A DNA stretch of 64,000 nucleotides, taken from positions 248,001-312,000 of the forward strand of contig NZ_QGNA01000006.1 in the NCBI RefSeq assembly GCF_003173615.1, in the 5' to 3' direction. Below the pieces are notes generated by a model that was not told the DNA's origin, did not search any database, and worked only from the letters and a program-made list of their open reading frames with translations. Below are positions 45,369-53,787 of the stretch, piece after piece. The stretch's first letter is position 1; the number at the start of each line of letters is the position of its first letter. The stretch comes from Falsiroseomonas bella (GTDB lineage: Bacteria; Pseudomonadota; Alphaproteobacteria; Acetobacterales; Acetobacteraceae). The translations under genes and the position numbers were made by a program.

Positions 45369-46700
45369 TCACCACCCGATCGCCTTGGGAAGCCAGGTCG
45401 CCAACGCCGGAAACAGGAACACCAGCCCGACCGCCAGCACCTGCATCCCCACGAAGGGCACGACGCCGCGATAGATGTCGCCCGTCGTCACCTCCGGTGG
45501 CGTCACGCCGCGCAGGAAGAACAATGCCCAGCCGAAGGGCGGTGTCAGGAAGGAGGTCTGCAGCATCACGCAGATCAGCATTGCCAGCCACACCGGATCC
45601 ACGCCCGCGCTGGCGAAGACCGGCAGGAAGATCGGCACGGCGATGTAGGAGATCTCGATCCATTCCAGGAAGAAGCCGAGCACGAAGATCAGCGCCAGCA
45701 TGAACCAGATGTCGGCCGCGACGCCGCCGGGCAGGAAGGCGAACAGGTCGTGCACCATCTGCTCGCCCTGCAGGCCGCGGAAGGAGAGGGCGAAGACCTG
45801 GGCGCAGATCAGGATGAACATCATCATCGCCGTGATGCGCGCAGTGCTCCGCAGCGTCTCCACGACGAGACCCGGCGTCAGGCGCCTCCCCACCGCGCAG
45901 ACCACCAGCGCACCGAGCGCTCCCATCGCCGCCGCCTCGGTCGGCGCCGCAACGCCCGCGATGATGGAGCCGAGCACGGCGACCACCAGCCCGACCGGCG
46001 GCGCGATCACCCTGACCAGCTTCGCCAGCAGGTCGCGCGTCGAGGTCAGCGCCCGTTCTTCCGCCGGCACGGCCGGCACCATCTCCGGCCGGATGATCCC
46101 GAGGACCAGGATATAGGCGCAGTAGATCCCGGCCAGCATCAGCCCGGGAAACACCGCCGCGGCGAAGAGCGTGCCGACCGAGAGGTTCATGATGTCGGCA
46201 AGCAGGATCAAAATCAGCGAAGGCGGGATGATCTGTCCCAGTGTGCCGGAGGCGCAGATGACGCCGCAGGCCAGCCCCTTGTCGTAGCCGCGGCGCAGCA
46301 GCGCCGGCAGCGTGAGCAGGCCGAGCGTGACCACGGTGGCGCCGACGATCCCCGTCGTCGCGCCCATCAGCACGCCGACGAAGACGATGCCGAGGCCGAG
46401 GCCGCCCCGCAGCGCGCCGGAAAGCCGCCCCACCACCTCCATCAGGTCCTCGGCGAGCCGCGATTTCTCCAGCGCCACGCCCATGAAGACGAAGAGCGGG
46501 ATGGCCAGCAGCGAGTAGTTGGTGACCACGCCGAAGATGCGGTGCGGCAGCAGGTTGAACAGCATCGGCCCGAAGCCGAGCCAGCCGAAGACGAAGCCCG
46601 TCACGGCCAGCGTCAGCGCCACGGGCATGCCGATCATCAGCAGCCCGAAGAAGCCGACGAGCATCAGGATCGCATAGACTTCGGTGATCGGCATGGTCAT
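45369..46700 (-). CDS. dctM: TRAP transporter large permease (DctM)
   Basis: A 443-residue membrane protein with about twelve helices, the ion-coupled transport subunit of a TRAP system. Family features include LMIGMPVALTLAVTGFVFGW at the start, SLLAIPLFVFMGVALEKS, GATTGIVGATVVTLGLLTLPALLRRGYDKGLA and GTLGQIIPPSLILILLAD. The long central loop with EERALTSTRDLLAKL fits the DctM branch. It is third in the SBP-DctQ-DctM operon, 57 bases after dctQ, with a perfect palindrome in that gap. An ATG two codons later (MPITE) is an alternative start. Substrate probably an organic acid, not determinable here. Confidence 0.93.
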   Translation of the reverse strand: MTMPITEVYAILMLVGFFGLLMIGMPVALTLAVTGFVFGWLGFGPMLFNLLPHRIFGVVTNYSLLAIPLFVFMGVALEKSRLAEDLMEVVGRLSGALRGGLGLGIVFVGVLMGATTGIVGATVVTLGLLTLPALLRRGYDKGLACGVICASGTLGQIIPPSLILILLADIMNLSVGTLFAAAVFPGLMLAGIYCAYILVLGIIRPEMVPAVPAEERALTSTRDLLAKLVRVIAPPVGLVVAVLGSIIAGVAAPTEAAAMGALGALVVCAVGRRLTPGLVVETLRSTARITAMMMFILICAQVFALSFRGLQGEQMVHDLFAFLPGGVAADIWFMLALIFVLGFFLEWIEISYIAVPIFLPVFASAGVDPVWLAMLICVMLQTSFLTPPFGWALFFLRGVTPPEVTTGDIYRGVVPFVGMQVLAVGLVFLFPALATWLPKAIGW

Positions 46701-46707
46701 CGGCTCT

Positions 46708-46740
46708 CCCTCCCCCGCGCGCGGGGGAGGGTTGGGGTGG
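46708..46740. repeat. Palindromic element between dctQ and dctM
   Basis: A 24-bp perfect palindrome (46708-46731, CCCTCCCCCGCG and its complement) followed by TTGGGGTGG. The 20 bases 46721-46740 are the exact inverse complement of 21840-21859 in the large repeat after the DUF2126 gene. Inside an operon such a structure could lower or stabilise the downstream dctM message. Confidence 0.8.
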
Positions 46741-46757
46741 TGGCAGGGATCAAGGTG

Positions 46758-47279
46758 TCAGGTCGCTTCGCGCGCGGTCCTGAGCTGCGCAAACGCTCGC
46801 AACGTCTCCGCGGTGAACTGCAGCAGCAGCAGCGCGAAGCCCACCGGGATGAAGGCCTTCAACGCCCAGCGGAACGGGATGCCGCCGGGATTGGGCGAGC
46901 CCTCGTCCTGCGCGAAGGACACGCCGACATAGCGCCAGGACAGCCAGATCACGAGCACGCAGACGGCAAGCCCCGCCACGCCGGCGAAGAGGTCGATCGC
47001 CGCCCGCACCCGGGGCCGGAACTGCGCATAGAGCACGTCCACCCGCACATGCTCGCCATGCCGCAGGGCATAGGCCGCGCCGAGCAGCGCGATAGGCGAC
47101 ATCAGGTGCCATTCCAGCTCCTGCGCCCAGACGCTGCCCAGCGAGAAGCCGTAGCGCAGCAGCACATTGGCCGACATCACGACGACGAGCGCCGCGACCG
47201 CCACGGCCGAAAGCTGGCCGAGGCGGTCCACGACGGCATCGATCGCGCTGGCCAGGCGCGTGGCGGTGTCCTGCGCCAC
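46758..47279 (-). CDS. dctQ: TRAP transporter small permease (DctQ)
   Basis: A 173-residue membrane protein with four predicted helices. The second helix region VLLRYGFSLGSVWAQELEWHLMSPIALLGAAYALRHGEHVRVDVLY is the family hallmark, with conserved W, E and HVRVD. It pairs with DctM to form the transmembrane part. It starts at GTG two bases after the binding-protein stop. Between it and dctM lies a GC palindrome. Confidence 0.9.
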   Translation of the reverse strand: MAQDTATRLASAIDAVVDRLGQLSAVAVAALVVVMSANVLLRYGFSLGSVWAQELEWHLMSPIALLGAAYALRHGEHVRVDVLYAQFRPRVRAAIDLFAGVAGLAVCVLVIWLSWRYVGVSFAQDEGSPNPGGIPFRWALKAFIPVGFALLLLQFTAETLRAFAQLRTAREAT

Positions 47280-47281
47280 GC

Positions 47282-48367
47282 TCAGCCCTGGCGGATGCGG
47301 CTGTGGTACACGGCCTCGGAGTAGCCGGCCCAGGCATCGTATTTCGCCTTGTAGGCGAAGTAGCTGTCATGCACGCGCTTCGTCACCGGATCGCGCGACA
47401 CGGCTTCGTCCAGCACAGCCATCGTCTCCGTCCGCATGCGCTCCACGATGGGGTCCGGCAGCGGCTGCGCGATCACGCCCTGGTTCTTCACCAGGTCCTC
47501 CATCGCCTCGGCATTGTTCTTCTGGCACCACGCCTCGGAGATCACGTTGCAGGCCGCGACGGCGTTCTCGACGATGGCCTTCAGGTCGTTCGGCAGCCGC
47601 GCCCAGGCAGCCTTGTTGATGATCAGCTCGGACGCCGTCGCCGTCTCGTGCCAGCCGGTGGTGTAGTAGTGCTTGGCCACACGCTGCAGGCCGAGCTGGC
47701 GGTCCAGGAAGGGCCCGACGAACTCCGCCGCGTCGATCACGCCACGCTCGAGCGCCGGGAAGATCTCGCCGCCCGGCAGCAGCCGCACATCCACGCCGAG
47801 CCGCTGGTAGACGCGCCCCGCGAGGCCCGGGATGCGCATCTTGAGGCCGCGCAGATCCTCAACCTTCTCGATCGGGCGGCGGAACCAGCCGGTCATCTGC
47901 ACGCCGGTGTTGCCGCAGAGGAAGGGCACCAGGTTGAAGCGGTCGTACACCTCGCGCCACAGGTCGAGTCCGCCGCCGTCGTACATCCAGCCATTCAGCC
48001 CCTGGTAGTTCAGGCCGAAGGGCACGGCGGTGAAATACTGCGCGGCGAAGGTCTTGCCGGTCCAGAAATAGGCATTCGCGTAGTTCATCTCGACGATGCC
48101 GGAGGAGACGGCGTCGAAGCCCTCGGCGGCCGGGATCAGCTCGCCCGCGCCGAAGAACTGGATGCGGATGCGGTTGTTCGACATGCGCTGGATGCGGTCG
48201 ATCAGGTCGCGCGCGCTGCCCGGGCCGGTGGAGTAGAACGCGGCCTGCGGCCCGTAGAAGCTCGTCATCCGCCAGTTGAAGGTGGTCTGCGCCGTCACGA
48301 CGGCGGGCGTGGCGAGCGCGCCGGCAAGGCCGCCGGCGGCGCCGGCGACGAGGTTGCGACGATTCAT
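47282..48367 (-). CDS. TRAP transporter substrate-binding protein (DctP)
   Basis: A 361-residue periplasmic binding protein and first gene of the TRAP operon. The leader MNRRNLVAGAAGG with RR is twin-arginine-like. The mature protein has FNWRMTSFYGPQAAFYSTG and VEDLRGLKMRIPGLAGRVYQRLGVDVRLLPGGEIFPALERGVIDAAEF, the ligand-carboxylate arginine region of DctP/TakP-type proteins. WHETATASELIINKAAW and a FfgaGELIPAAEGFDAVSSG-type segment resemble the alpha-keto acid (TakP) group, so a keto acid is a candidate ligand, with lactate possible. It diverges from the agmatinase-family gene across 201 bases. Confidence 0.9.
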   Translation of the reverse strand: MNRRNLVAGAAGGLAGALATPAVVTAQTTFNWRMTSFYGPQAAFYSTGPGSARDLIDRIQRMSNNRIRIQFFGAGELIPAAEGFDAVSSGIVEMNYANAYFWTGKTFAAQYFTAVPFGLNYQGLNGWMYDGGGLDLWREVYDRFNLVPFLCGNTGVQMTGWFRRPIEKVEDLRGLKMRIPGLAGRVYQRLGVDVRLLPGGEIFPALERGVIDAAEFVGPFLDRQLGLQRVAKHYYTTGWHETATASELIINKAAWARLPNDLKAIVENAVAACNVISEAWCQKNNAEAMEDLVKNQGVIAQPLPDPIVERMRTETMAVLDEAVSRDPVTKRVHDSYFAYKAKYDAWAGYSEAVYHSRIRQG

Positions 48368-48402
48368 CGTATGAAGTCTCCCGGACGAGATTTTCGCTCT
48401 GT

Positions 48403-48430
48403 CTTCAGCAACCCGCCTTCAGCAATCCGC
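48403..48430. repeat. Tandem 14-bp direct repeat in a divergent promoter region
   Basis: CTTCAGCAACCCGC (48403-48416) is followed directly by CTTCAGCAATCCGC (48417-48430); 13 of 14 bases match. It lies 36 bases upstream of the TRAP binding-protein gene and 139 bases before the agmatinase-family gene. A regulator binding two direct half-sites is conceivable. Confidence 0.55.
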
Positions 48431-48568
48431 GTGCCAGCGGGCTGCCGCGCGTGACGCTGCCTGCGTCGTCGCTGATGGTCGCAGACAGCGCATCAAGCCA
48501 CCGTCGTGTGCCCGCTTCCTGGGCAATCCACGCTGGCATCCCCCGGCGCAAACGGGCAGGAGTGGCCC

Positions 48569-49456
48569 ATGAGCCTCGTCCCGACCTTCGCCACCCCGCC
48601 CGGCTTCCTCGGCCTGCCGCCGCGCGCGGGCAGCACCGGGACGACGATCGCCGGCATCCCGCTCGACCTCGGCACAACCAACCGCGCCGGCACCCGCGAG
48701 GGCCCCGCCGCGATCCGGCGTGCCTCCCGCATGCTGGTGGATGGCGCGCATCCGGTGACGCGGGTGGATCCCCGCGCGCTGGACCTCGCCGACATCGGCG
48801 ATTTCCGCCTGGCGCTCGGCGACCTCGCCGGCAGCCTGGCGCTGATCGAGCAGCAGGCCGCGGAGCATCAGCACCTGGTCGCGCTAGGCGGCGAGCACGG
48901 CATCACGCTGCCCCTGCTGCGCGCGCTGGCGAAGCGCGTCGGCGGCCCGCTCGCGCTGGTGCATTTCGACGCGCATTGCGACACCTGGCCCGAGAGCTTC
49001 GGCCAGCGCTTCTCGCACGGGCAGCCCTTCTTCCATGCGATCGAGGAGGGACTGCTCGATCCCAAGCGTATGATCCAGATCGGCATCCGCTCCCCGGTGG
49101 AGCCGGAAACGATGGCCTGGACGCTGGGCAAGGGGGTCACGATCCTCTCGGCGCAAGCGGTGCACGAGATGGGGCCGGCATCCGTGGCGGCCGGGATCGT
49201 GGACGTGGTCGGCCCCGCGCCCGCCTATCTCTCCTTCGACATCGACGCGCTCGACCCCGCCTTCGCGCCCGGCACCGGCACGCCCGAGATCGGCGGCCTG
49301 GCGAGCTGGCAGGCGCAGGCGATCCTGCGGCGCATCGGCGGCCTCGATTTCCGCGGCATGGACGTGGTGGAGGTGGCACCCGCCTACGACCACGCCGAGA
49401 TCACCGCCCTCGCCGCGGCGACCATTGCCTGGGAATATCTCTGCCGCGCCGTATAA
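48569..49456 (+). CDS. Agmatinase/arginase (ureohydrolase) family protein
   Basis: A 295-residue binuclear-manganese ureohydrolase. Metal-binding motifs are complete: GGEHGITLPLL, VHFDAHCDTW, and SFDIDALDPAFAPGTGTPE. In this family the enzyme hydrolyses agmatine, arginine or a guanidino acid to urea plus amine. The next genes are ornithine decarboxylase and homospermidine synthase, so agmatinase activity supplying putrescine is the most natural guess, though no arginine decarboxylase lies in the window. ATG 48569 has AGGAG at 48558-48562. It ends at 49456, where a TATAAT-like sequence overlaps the stop. Confidence 0.85.
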   Translation: MSLVPTFATPPGFLGLPPRAGSTGTTIAGIPLDLGTTNRAGTREGPAAIRRASRMLVDGAHPVTRVDPRALDLADIGDFRLALGDLAGSLALIEQQAAEHQHLVALGGEHGITLPLLRALAKRVGGPLALVHFDAHCDTWPESFGQRFSHGQPFFHAIEEGLLDPKRMIQIGIRSPVEPETMAWTLGKGVTILSAQAVHEMGPASVAAGIVDVVGPAPAYLSFDIDALDPAFAPGTGTPEIGGLASWQAQAILRRIGGLDFRGMDVVEVAPAYDHAEITALAAATIAWEYLCRAV

Positions 49457-49534
49457 TTCGGTAACATTTCCGGCCAATTCTCACCGGGGCAGGGTGGGTC
49501 GGTCGAGATCGCGTGCGTCGGCCGAAAAATCCCC

Positions 49535-49563
49535 TTGCAATCGCCCCAGGCCGCCGCTATTTC
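49535..49563 (+). promoter_or_regulatory. Candidate sigma-70-type promoter for the ornithine decarboxylase leader
   Basis: TTGCAA (49535-49540), exactly 17 bases, TATTTC (49558-49563). Transcription from here would give a leader of about 450 bases before the decarboxylase ATG. The match to consensus is partial. A TATAAT at 49452-49457 is another possible -10. Confidence 0.4.
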
Positions 49564-50022
49564 TCCGGCCGTCGCCGCGGCCTGTCCGTGGCGGCGAGTT
49601 CCGACGCCAGCGCACGTGCCGCGAGGCCCCGTTTCCGGGCCACAGCAACGACGGGACGCGTCTCTTGTCCGTGCCGGCCACCCATGGGCCGGAAAGTTCG
49701 GGGGAGCCGCCTGTGTCGCCTGAATGCCGCGGCGCGAGACGATCTCGCGACCCAGCCAGCGCCTGATCCGGCGCGCCACGCCCCGGCCCGCACCGCCGCA
49801 GTCCCCACGGGCTGCGCGCGGCGAGCGCCCGCGGCGCCGGCGCCCCGGTTGAGCGCGGCGCCCTGCCACGTCCCGCCCGCCCGCAAGGGCGGCGCGCCGT
49901 GCGCCAGGGGGCTGCGTCAGGCCGCCTCGCGGCTCCCTCCTTCCCCGCCGCCGCGCCGTGCCCGACAGGGCAGGGGCGTGGCGGCGGGGCGTCCTGCCAC
50001 TCTGCGCTTCGGAACCCCTGCG
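49564..50022 (+). promoter_or_regulatory. Long structured 5' leader of ornithine decarboxylase (candidate speF-type RNA)
   Basis: This is the only gap above 300 bases and no convincing ORF lies in it. It holds a run of hairpins: 49573-49596 (CGCCGC arms), 49625-49641, 49674-49692 (CCGGCC arms), 49733-49749 (CGCGAGA, CGA loop), 49877-49892 (CCGCCC with GCAA tetraloop) and a large one at 49943-49989 with a 15-bp outer stem and nested TGCCC/GGGCA stem, ending 33 bases before the ATG. Alphaproteobacterial ornithine decarboxylase genes are known to carry a conserved leader RNA, the speF motif, at this position. I cannot confirm the match by eye. Confidence 0.5.
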
Positions 50023-51258
50023 ATGACCGATCTCCGCTTCCGCGGCGCCGTCAGCCCGCTCTCCCGCGCGCCTGGCGGCGCGACGCTCCGCCGCCCTGAC
50101 CAGAAGCTCCCCCGGAGCGTCGACGCGCTCGTCGCGCGCCTGCGCCCGGAAGCGCCGCTGCACTGCATCCGCCCCGCCACGATCGAGGGCGCGGCGCGGT
50201 CCTTCCTGGCCGCCTTCCCCGGCGAGACGCTCTACGCCGTGAAGTGCAACCCGGAGCCCGCGGTGCTGCGCGCCCTCTGGCGCGGCGGCGTGCGCCGCTT
50301 CGACTGCGCCTCGGAAGCCGAGGTGCGGCTGGTGCGCAACATGTTCCCGGACGCCGCGATCCACTTCATGCACCCCGTGAAGTCCCGCGGCGCCATCCGC
50401 GAGGCCTGGCAGCGCCAGGGCGTGCGCGACTTCGTGCTCGACAGCGCGGAGGAGCTTGCGAAGCTTCGCGAGGAGACCGGGGGCGGCGAGGGGCTTGGCC
50501 TCGTTGTGCGTCTCGCGCTGCCGAAGGGCGGTGCGATGTACGACCTCTCCGGCAAGTTCGGCGCCGCGCCGGCCGATGCCGTCGCGCTGCTGCGCGCCGC
50601 GCGGCCGCATGCGCAAAAGCTCGGCGTCAGCTTCCATGTCGGCAGCCAGTGCCTGGACCCCTCCGCCTATTCCCGTGCCATCGCGCTGGCCGCGGCGGTG
50701 ATCCGGGAGGCGGGCGTGGCGGTGGACCTGCTCGATGTCGGCGGCGGCTTCCCGGTCGCCTACCCCGATGTCGTGCCCCCGCCGCTCCCCGCCTTCATGG
50801 CGGCGATCCGACAGGCCGTCGCGGCGGAGGGCCTTTCGGGCCTCGCGCTGTGGGCGGAGCCGGGCCGCGCGCTGGTCGCCGCGGGCACCTCCGTGGTGCT
50901 GCAGGTGCAGCACCGGCGCGGCGATGCGCTGTTCGTGAACGACGGCGTCTACGGCGCGCTGTCGGATGCGGGCGCACCGGGCTTCCGCTTCCCGGTGCGG
51001 CTGCTGCGCGACAGCGCCGCGCCGCTCGTCGCCTGCAGCTTCTTCGGCCCCACCTGCGACAGTGCGGACCACATGAAGGGTCCGTTCCTGCTGCCGGGGG
51101 ATGTCGCCGAGGGCGACTGGATCGAGGTCGGCCAGCTCGGCGCCTATGGCGCCTCGCTGCGCACCGCCTTCAACGGCTTCGACCGCGCGGGCATTGCCGA
51201 GGTGGCGGACCCGCCGCTGCTCGAGACGCCTGGATACGAACTGGGCAAGGCCGCCTGA
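50023..51258 (+). CDS. Ornithine (or lysine/ornithine) decarboxylase, PLP fold III
   Basis: A 411-residue fold-III PLP decarboxylase. PLP lysine Lys74 lies in YAVKCNPEPAVLRAL; SFHVGSQC and DVGGGFPVAYP follow, and the partner-subunit active-site segment FFGPTCDSADHM contains Cys345. The C-D-S-x-D form groups with ornithine/lysine decarboxylases, because diaminopimelate decarboxylases have C-E-S-x-D. It would make putrescine from ornithine, feeding homospermidine synthase directly downstream. I chose ATG 50023: the frame is open for ~500 bases upstream, but that sequence is low-complexity leader without family content. The product may be regulated through the leader. A perfect stem-loop overlaps the stop. 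Confidence 0.9.
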   Translation: MTDLRFRGAVSPLSRAPGGATLRRPDQKLPRSVDALVARLRPEAPLHCIRPATIEGAARSFLAAFPGETLYAVKCNPEPAVLRALWRGGVRRFDCASEAEVRLVRNMFPDAAIHFMHPVKSRGAIREAWQRQGVRDFVLDSAEELAKLREETGGGEGLGLVVRLALPKGGAMYDLSGKFGAAPADAVALLRAARPHAQKLGVSFHVGSQCLDPSAYSRAIALAAAVIREAGVAVDLLDVGGGFPVAYPDVVPPPLPAFMAAIRQAVAAEGLSGLALWAEPGRALVAAGTSVVLQVQHRRGDALFVNDGVYGALSDAGAPGFRFPVRLLRDSAAPLVACSFFGPTCDSADHMKGPFLLPGDVAEGDWIEVGQLGAYGASLRTAFNGFDRAGIAEVADPPLLETPGYELGKAA

Positions 51259-51270
51259 GCGGCCTTGCCC
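51243..51270 (+). terminator. Perfect stem-loop over the decarboxylase stop codon
   Basis: GGGCAAGGCCGC (51243-51254), loop CTGA containing most of the TGA stop, and the exact complement (51259-51270), followed by a run of C. No U-tract, so partial termination or mRNA processing between the decarboxylase and homospermidine synthase is more likely than full stop. Confidence 0.5.
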
Positions 51271-51296
51271 CCCACCCCTCATCGGAGACACCGACG

Positions 51297-52715
51297 GTGA
51301 AGCACGCGACCTTCCGCGGCCGCCTGGTCATGCTCGGCTTCGGCTCGATCGGCCAGGGCGTCCTGCCCCTCATCCTGCGTCACATCGAGATCGCGCGCGA
51401 CGACATCACCATCGTCACCGCCGAGCCGCGCGGCCGCGAGGTCGCCGCCGAATACGGCATCCGGTTCGTCGAGCAGGCCGTCACGCGCGACAATCTGTCC
51501 GAGCTGCTCTCGCCACTGCTGCGGGCCGGCGATTTCCTGCTGAATCTGTCGGTGGACGTGTCGTCGGTGGCGCTGATGAAGCTCTGCCAGGAGCGCGACG
51601 TGCTCTATCTCGACACCGTCGTGGAGCCCTGGGCCGGCGGCTACACCGATCCCGCCCTCACGCCCTCCCAGCGCTCCAACTACGCGATGCGCGAGGAAGC
51701 GGTGGCGCTGCGTGAGATGGCCCGGGGCGGTCCCACCAGCATCACCGCGCATGGCGCCAATCCGGGCCTCGTCAGCCATTTCGTGAAGCAGGCGCTGCTC
51801 GACATCGCGCGCGACACCGGCGCGCCGATTGCCGCGCCGCCGCCGGCGTCCGACCGTGCCGCCTGGGCGAAGATCGCGGCCGATCTCGGCGTGAAGGTGA
51901 TCCACATCGCGGAGCGCGACACGCAGGTCGCCGACCGCCCGAAGAAGCCCGGCGAGTTCGTCAACACCTGGTCGGTGGACGGCTTCGTGGGCGAGGGCTG
52001 CCAGCCCGCCGAGCTCGGCTGGGGCACGCATGAGAAGGCGCTGCCGGCCGACGGCCACCGCCACGGCTTCGGCTGCGACGCGGCGATCTACCTGATGCGC
52101 CCGGGTGCGAGCACGCGCGTCCGCACCTGGACGCCGCTCGAAGGCCCGTTCCACGGCTTCCTGATCACCCACAACGAGAGCATCTCGATCGCCGACTACT
52201 ACACGCTGCGCGACGCCGACGGGCGCGTGCTGTACCGCCCGACCGCGCACTACGCCTACCATCCCTGTGACGATGCGGTGCTGTCGGTGCACGAGCTGGC
52301 GGGCAAGAACTGGCAGATGCAGCCGGAGAAGCGGCTGATGACGGACGAGATCGTCTCCGGCATGGACGAGCTCGGCGTGCTGCTCTGCGGCCACGCCAAG
52401 GGCGCCTACTGGTACGGCTCGCGGCTCACCATCGGCCAGGCGCGGGAGCTGGTGCCGCACAACAACGCCACCTCGCTGCAGGTGACGGCGGCCGTGCTGG
52501 CCGGCGTGATCTGGGCCATCGAGAACCCGCGCCGCGGCCTGGTCGAATCCGACGAGATGGACCACGACCGCATCCTGGAGATCTGCCGCCCGTATCTCGG
52601 CGAGGTCGTCGGCGTCTATTCCGACTGGACCCCGCTGCAGGATCGCGGCGTGCTGTTCCCCGAGGAGGTGGACGCCACCGACCCCTGGCAGTTCCGCAAC
52701 ATCCGCGTGGCCTGA
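51297..52715 (+). CDS. hss: Homospermidine synthase
   Basis: A 472-residue NAD-dependent enzyme that joins two putrescines (or putrescine and spermidine) into homospermidine. The Rossmann motif LGFGSIGQGVLPLILRH is at the N-terminus; TITAHGANPGLVSHFVKQAL and VDTVVEPW-like LDTVVEPWAGGYTDP follow, and the C-terminal GMDELGVLLCGHAKGAYWYGS and PHNNATSLQVTAAVLAGVIWAIENP are highly conserved in alphaproteobacterial HSS. It starts at GTG 38 bases after the decarboxylase. Homospermidine is a main polyamine of many Alphaproteobacteria, so this pair is probably the housekeeping route. Confidence 0.95.
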   Translation: MKHATFRGRLVMLGFGSIGQGVLPLILRHIEIARDDITIVTAEPRGREVAAEYGIRFVEQAVTRDNLSELLSPLLRAGDFLLNLSVDVSSVALMKLCQERDVLYLDTVVEPWAGGYTDPALTPSQRSNYAMREEAVALREMARGGPTSITAHGANPGLVSHFVKQALLDIARDTGAPIAAPPPASDRAAWAKIAADLGVKVIHIAERDTQVADRPKKPGEFVNTWSVDGFVGEGCQPAELGWGTHEKALPADGHRHGFGCDAAIYLMRPGASTRVRTWTPLEGPFHGFLITHNESISIADYYTLRDADGRVLYRPTAHYAYHPCDDAVLSVHELAGKNWQMQPEKRLMTDEIVSGMDELGVLLCGHAKGAYWYGSRLTIGQARELVPHNNATSLQVTAAVLAGVIWAIENPRRGLVESDEMDHDRILEICRPYLGEVVGVYSDWTPLQDRGVLFPEEVDATDPWQFRNIRVA

Positions 52716-52791
52716 CGGCGCCCGTGCCCGCTCGCCTTCCTAACCCGCCCATTCCGCCCTAGCCTGCGCCCCGGTTCGGGAGGGTCCAGGC

Positions 52792-53787
52792 ATGCATGTC
52801 CTCGTCATCGGCGCCGCCGGCATGGTCGGCCGCAAGCTCGTCGCGCGGATCGCCGCGGATGGCGCGGTGGGCGGGCGGCCAGTCACCAAGCTCAGCCTGA
52901 TGGACGTGATCGCGCCGCAACTGCCCGAAGGGATGGCGGGCGAGGCCTGGGCGGCGGACATCTCCGCCGGCGGCGCCGCGGACCGCATGATCGCCGGCCG
53001 GCCGGAGCTGATCTTCCACCTCGCCGCCATCGTCTCCGGCGAGGCCGAGGCCGATTTCGACAAGGGCTACCGCATCAACCTGGACGGCACGCGCCTGCTG
53101 TTCGAGGAGATCCGCCAGGAATCGCTGCGCGCCGCCGGCGAGGGCGCGGAGTACAAGCCCCGCGTCGTCTTCACCTCCTCCATCGCGGTCTTCGGCGCGC
53201 CCTTTCCGGACGCGATCGGCGACGAGTTCTTCACCACGCCGCTCACCAGCTACGGCACGCAGAAGGCGATCGGCGAGCTGCTGCTGGCCGACTATTCGCG
53301 CCGCGGCTTCTTCGACGGCGTCGGCATCCGCCTGCCCACCATCTGCATCCGCCCCGGCCTGCCCAACAAGGCCGCCAGCGGCTTCTTCTCCAGCATCCTG
53401 CGCGAGCCGCTGGCCGGGAAGGAGGCCGTGCTGCCCGTGCCCGACACGGTGATGCACTGGCACGCCAGCCCGCGCGCCGCGGTCGGCTTCCTGCTGCACG
53501 CCGCGACGCTCGATACCGAACCACTCGGCGCGCGCCGCAACCTGACGATGCCGGGCCTCGCCGCGACGGTCGCCGAGCAGATCGAGGCGTTGCGCCGCGT
53601 CGCCGGCGACAAGGCCGTCGCGCTGATCCGCCGCGAGCCCGACGAGACCATCATGAGGATCGTCGCCGGCTGGCCCCGCCGCTTCGACGCGAAGCGGGCG
53701 GAATCGCTCGGCTTCCAGGCCGAGAAGAGTTTCGACGAGATCATCCGCGTGCATGTCGAGGACGAGCTGATGGGGAAGGTGCCGTGA
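52792..53787 (+). CDS. denD: NAD-dependent epimerase/dehydratase, D-erythronate dehydrogenase-like
   Basis: A 331-residue extended-SDR enzyme. Rossmann GAAGMVGRKL at the N-terminus, HLAAIVSGEAEADFDKGYRINLDGT, then catalytic VVFTSSIAVFG and Y-x-x-x-K in TSYGTQKAIGELL. GVGIRLPTICIRPG and the SAASGFFS-type loop (NKAASGFFSSILREPLAG) match DenD, which oxidises D-erythronate in tetronate catabolism. The other genes of that pathway (otnK, otnC, otnI) are not here. The following 2-hydroxyacid dehydrogenase overlaps it by GTGA, suggesting joint action on a small hydroxy acid. Confidence 0.8.
   Translation: MHVLVIGAAGMVGRKLVARIAADGAVGGRPVTKLSLMDVIAPQLPEGMAGEAWAADISAGGAADRMIAGRPELIFHLAAIVSGEAEADFDKGYRINLDGTRLLFEEIRQESLRAAGEGAEYKPRVVFTSSIAVFGAPFPDAIGDEFFTTPLTSYGTQKAIGELLLADYSRRGFFDGVGIRLPTICIRPGLPNKAASGFFSSILREPLAGKEAVLPVPDTVMHWHASPRAAVGFLLHAATLDTEPLGARRNLTMPGLAATVAEQIEALRRVAGDKAVALIRREPDETIMRIVAGWPRRFDAKRAESLGFQAEKSFDEIIRVHVEDELMGKVP

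Noticed and set aside
49513-50022. Upstream extension of the ornithine decarboxylase frame
   Set aside because: The frame is open, but the sequence is proline/arginine-rich leader with stable hairpins and no family homology. The family N-terminus starts after 50023.
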